From the NCBI GenBank assembly GCA_009193035.1, contig SWDT01000058.1, forward strand, positions 372,001-436,000: a DNA stretch of 64,000 bases. Reading direction: 5' to 3'. Positions within the stretch are counted from its first letter, which is position 1. Each line of letters begins with the position of its first letter. Source of the DNA: Halicephalobus mephisto. Its lineage: Eukaryota; Nematoda; Chromadorea; Rhabditida; Panagrolaimidae. Shown here in pieces: positions 63,118-64,000 of the stretch. A program made the position numbers and the translations under genes. The notes under the pieces are model-generated. The model was not told the origin of the DNA. It saw nothing but the letters and a program-made list of their open reading frames with translations, and made no database searches.

Positions 63118-63306
63118 CTAAGACGGATAACCGTAGTTATCACCAGGTTCGTAACTATGGCTGTAATATGGACAGTCGTAGGTGTAGTTTTCACAGTGGT
63201 TCCCAAAACTTACAGCTTATCAATTTACTCGACATTTACAGTACTCAGATGACTTATAAATCAAGAACAGACTACAAACAACAACAACGACTAGAAGCTT
63301 ATTCAT
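63118..63306 (-). CDS. Small secreted Tyr-rich peptide with shifted splice sites (peptide 4)
   Basis: Convergent with receptor B, 131 nt past its stop. Exon 1 is 63306-63254 (MNKLLVVVVVCSLFLIY, a signal peptide). The donor used by peptide 2 has become AT and the old acceptor has become TG. A GT three bases on (63253) and an AG at 63210-63209 give a 45-nt intron and an open frame: exon 2 63208-63118, 47 aa in all, with FGNHCENYTYDCPYYSHSYE and two cysteines after the signal. So either the splice sites slid or the gene is dying. The TATA-like box TATTTAAA at 63355-63362 has the same spacing as in peptide 2. Confidence 0.5.
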
Positions 63307-63354
63307 TTTGCTGCAATTTTTTCCTTTAAAATATAAACCATCTTATTGAGCTCG

Positions 63355-63362
63355 TTTAAATA
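63355..63362 (-). promoter_or_regulatory. TATA-like box of peptide 4
   Basis: TATTTAAA on the minus strand, 49 bases before the ATG, matching peptide 2. Confidence 0.4.
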
Positions 63363-63763
63363 TCGTTTTTCTCATTTCCTTGTGAAGTTTAATCATTTCT
63401 CTGCTCATCCATGTCAGCTTATCATAACACATTAAAGTCATAAAGTTACTGATAAAATACTGAAGAAACTTTTCTGAATCTTCGGTGATGTCATCAGAGA
63501 CCACCGACCTTGAATCGTAAAGTAGATATTTCCAAATATTTCATCAAATTAAAAAAATTAACTTTTCTTTTTCGATAATAAGGATATAAACAAGGAAATC
63601 TAGTTCATGATAAACTTTTTAAATTAATTACAAAATTCTAAAAAGCTGAAGTGAACAAAAAATGACAATATTGTCATCGAAAATCCATATGACTGACCCA
63701 ATCACAGCCATGAAGACGTTATTCCCCGATTTTGTACTAAATATATAACTATTGGAAGAGGCA

Positions 63764-63784
63764 ATAAATAATAATAATAATAAA
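63764..63784. repeat. ATA microsatellite
   Basis: About six ATA/AAT triplets. The DNA from 63400 to the window end otherwise shows nothing. Confidence 0.6.
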
Positions 63785-64000
63785 ATCCATATGATGTTAT
63801 CTTATGCAAAACTTATTTTTTCAAAAATTGTCAAAATTTAATAAAATCTTAGACCATATTTTGAGAAATCAACTGATCATTGTATCTTCTTCTTTTTAAT
63901 TTTTTACATTATTTTTTGACCAACCCAATTCAAGTTCAAAAGAATATTTTTATTTTTGTCATATTAACGCAATCATCGAAATGACGTGTTTGGCCAATAA

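Overview
Origin. The window looks like chromosomal DNA of a Caenorhabditis-type nematode. The spliced genes have very short introns (about 41-50 nt) with GT donors and TTTCAG or TTTTAG acceptors. Several tiny genes start a few bases after a perfect acceptor, as expected of trans-spliced messages. Chemoreceptor genes are tandemly expanded, and the intergenic DNA is full of A and T runs and minisatellites. No bacterial, viral or plasmid features were seen. Layout, left to right. (1) 0.7-6.8 kb: three paralogous seven-transmembrane chemoreceptor genes (Srv/Srg-superfamily-like), one on + and two on -, with matching exon structure (183/336/148 nt plus a last exon). The outer two share a near-identical proximal promoter in opposite orientation. 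(2) 9.0-21.0 kb: four tandem two-gene modules. Each has a 53-56 aa single-pass membrane microprotein ('a') followed, after roughly 280-380 nt, by a 49-63 aa single-pass microprotein ('b') with two cysteines after the membrane segment and a phase-1 intron at a conserved place. Three modules have a small conserved hairpin just downstream of 'a'. I do not recognise either family; this is the best candidate here for an undescribed system. A Tc1/mariner-like MITE lies between modules 3 and 4. (3) About 21-46.7 kb: a gene-poor, AT-rich stretch of tandem repeats, palindrome arrays and dispersed motifs; only weak exon candidates were found. (4) 45.6-51.5 kb (+): a Smaug/SAMD4-family RNA-binding regulator. 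Its SAM domain and the conserved segment after it are clear, and the N-terminal exons are tentative. (5) 52.8-63.4 kb: a segmental duplication. Each copy has a rhodopsin-like chemoreceptor gene (six exons of identical length in both, 349 aa), a conserved 300-nt noncoding element in the last intron, and a convergent gene for a small secreted Tyr/Gly-rich peptide just past the receptor stop. Two more peptide-gene relatives lie between the copies, one intact and one dead. A foldback transposon interrupts intron 1 of the first receptor only. How the parts fit. Chemoreceptors (membrane sensing) flank the region. The Smaug-like gene should act in the cytoplasm as a translational or mRNA-decay regulator. 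The microprotein modules and the receptor/peptide blocks are lineage-specific expansions of unknown role. Exon coordinates were derived by hand from reading frame, splice consensus and agreement between paralogs. Family names rest on remembered family features, not on a database search.
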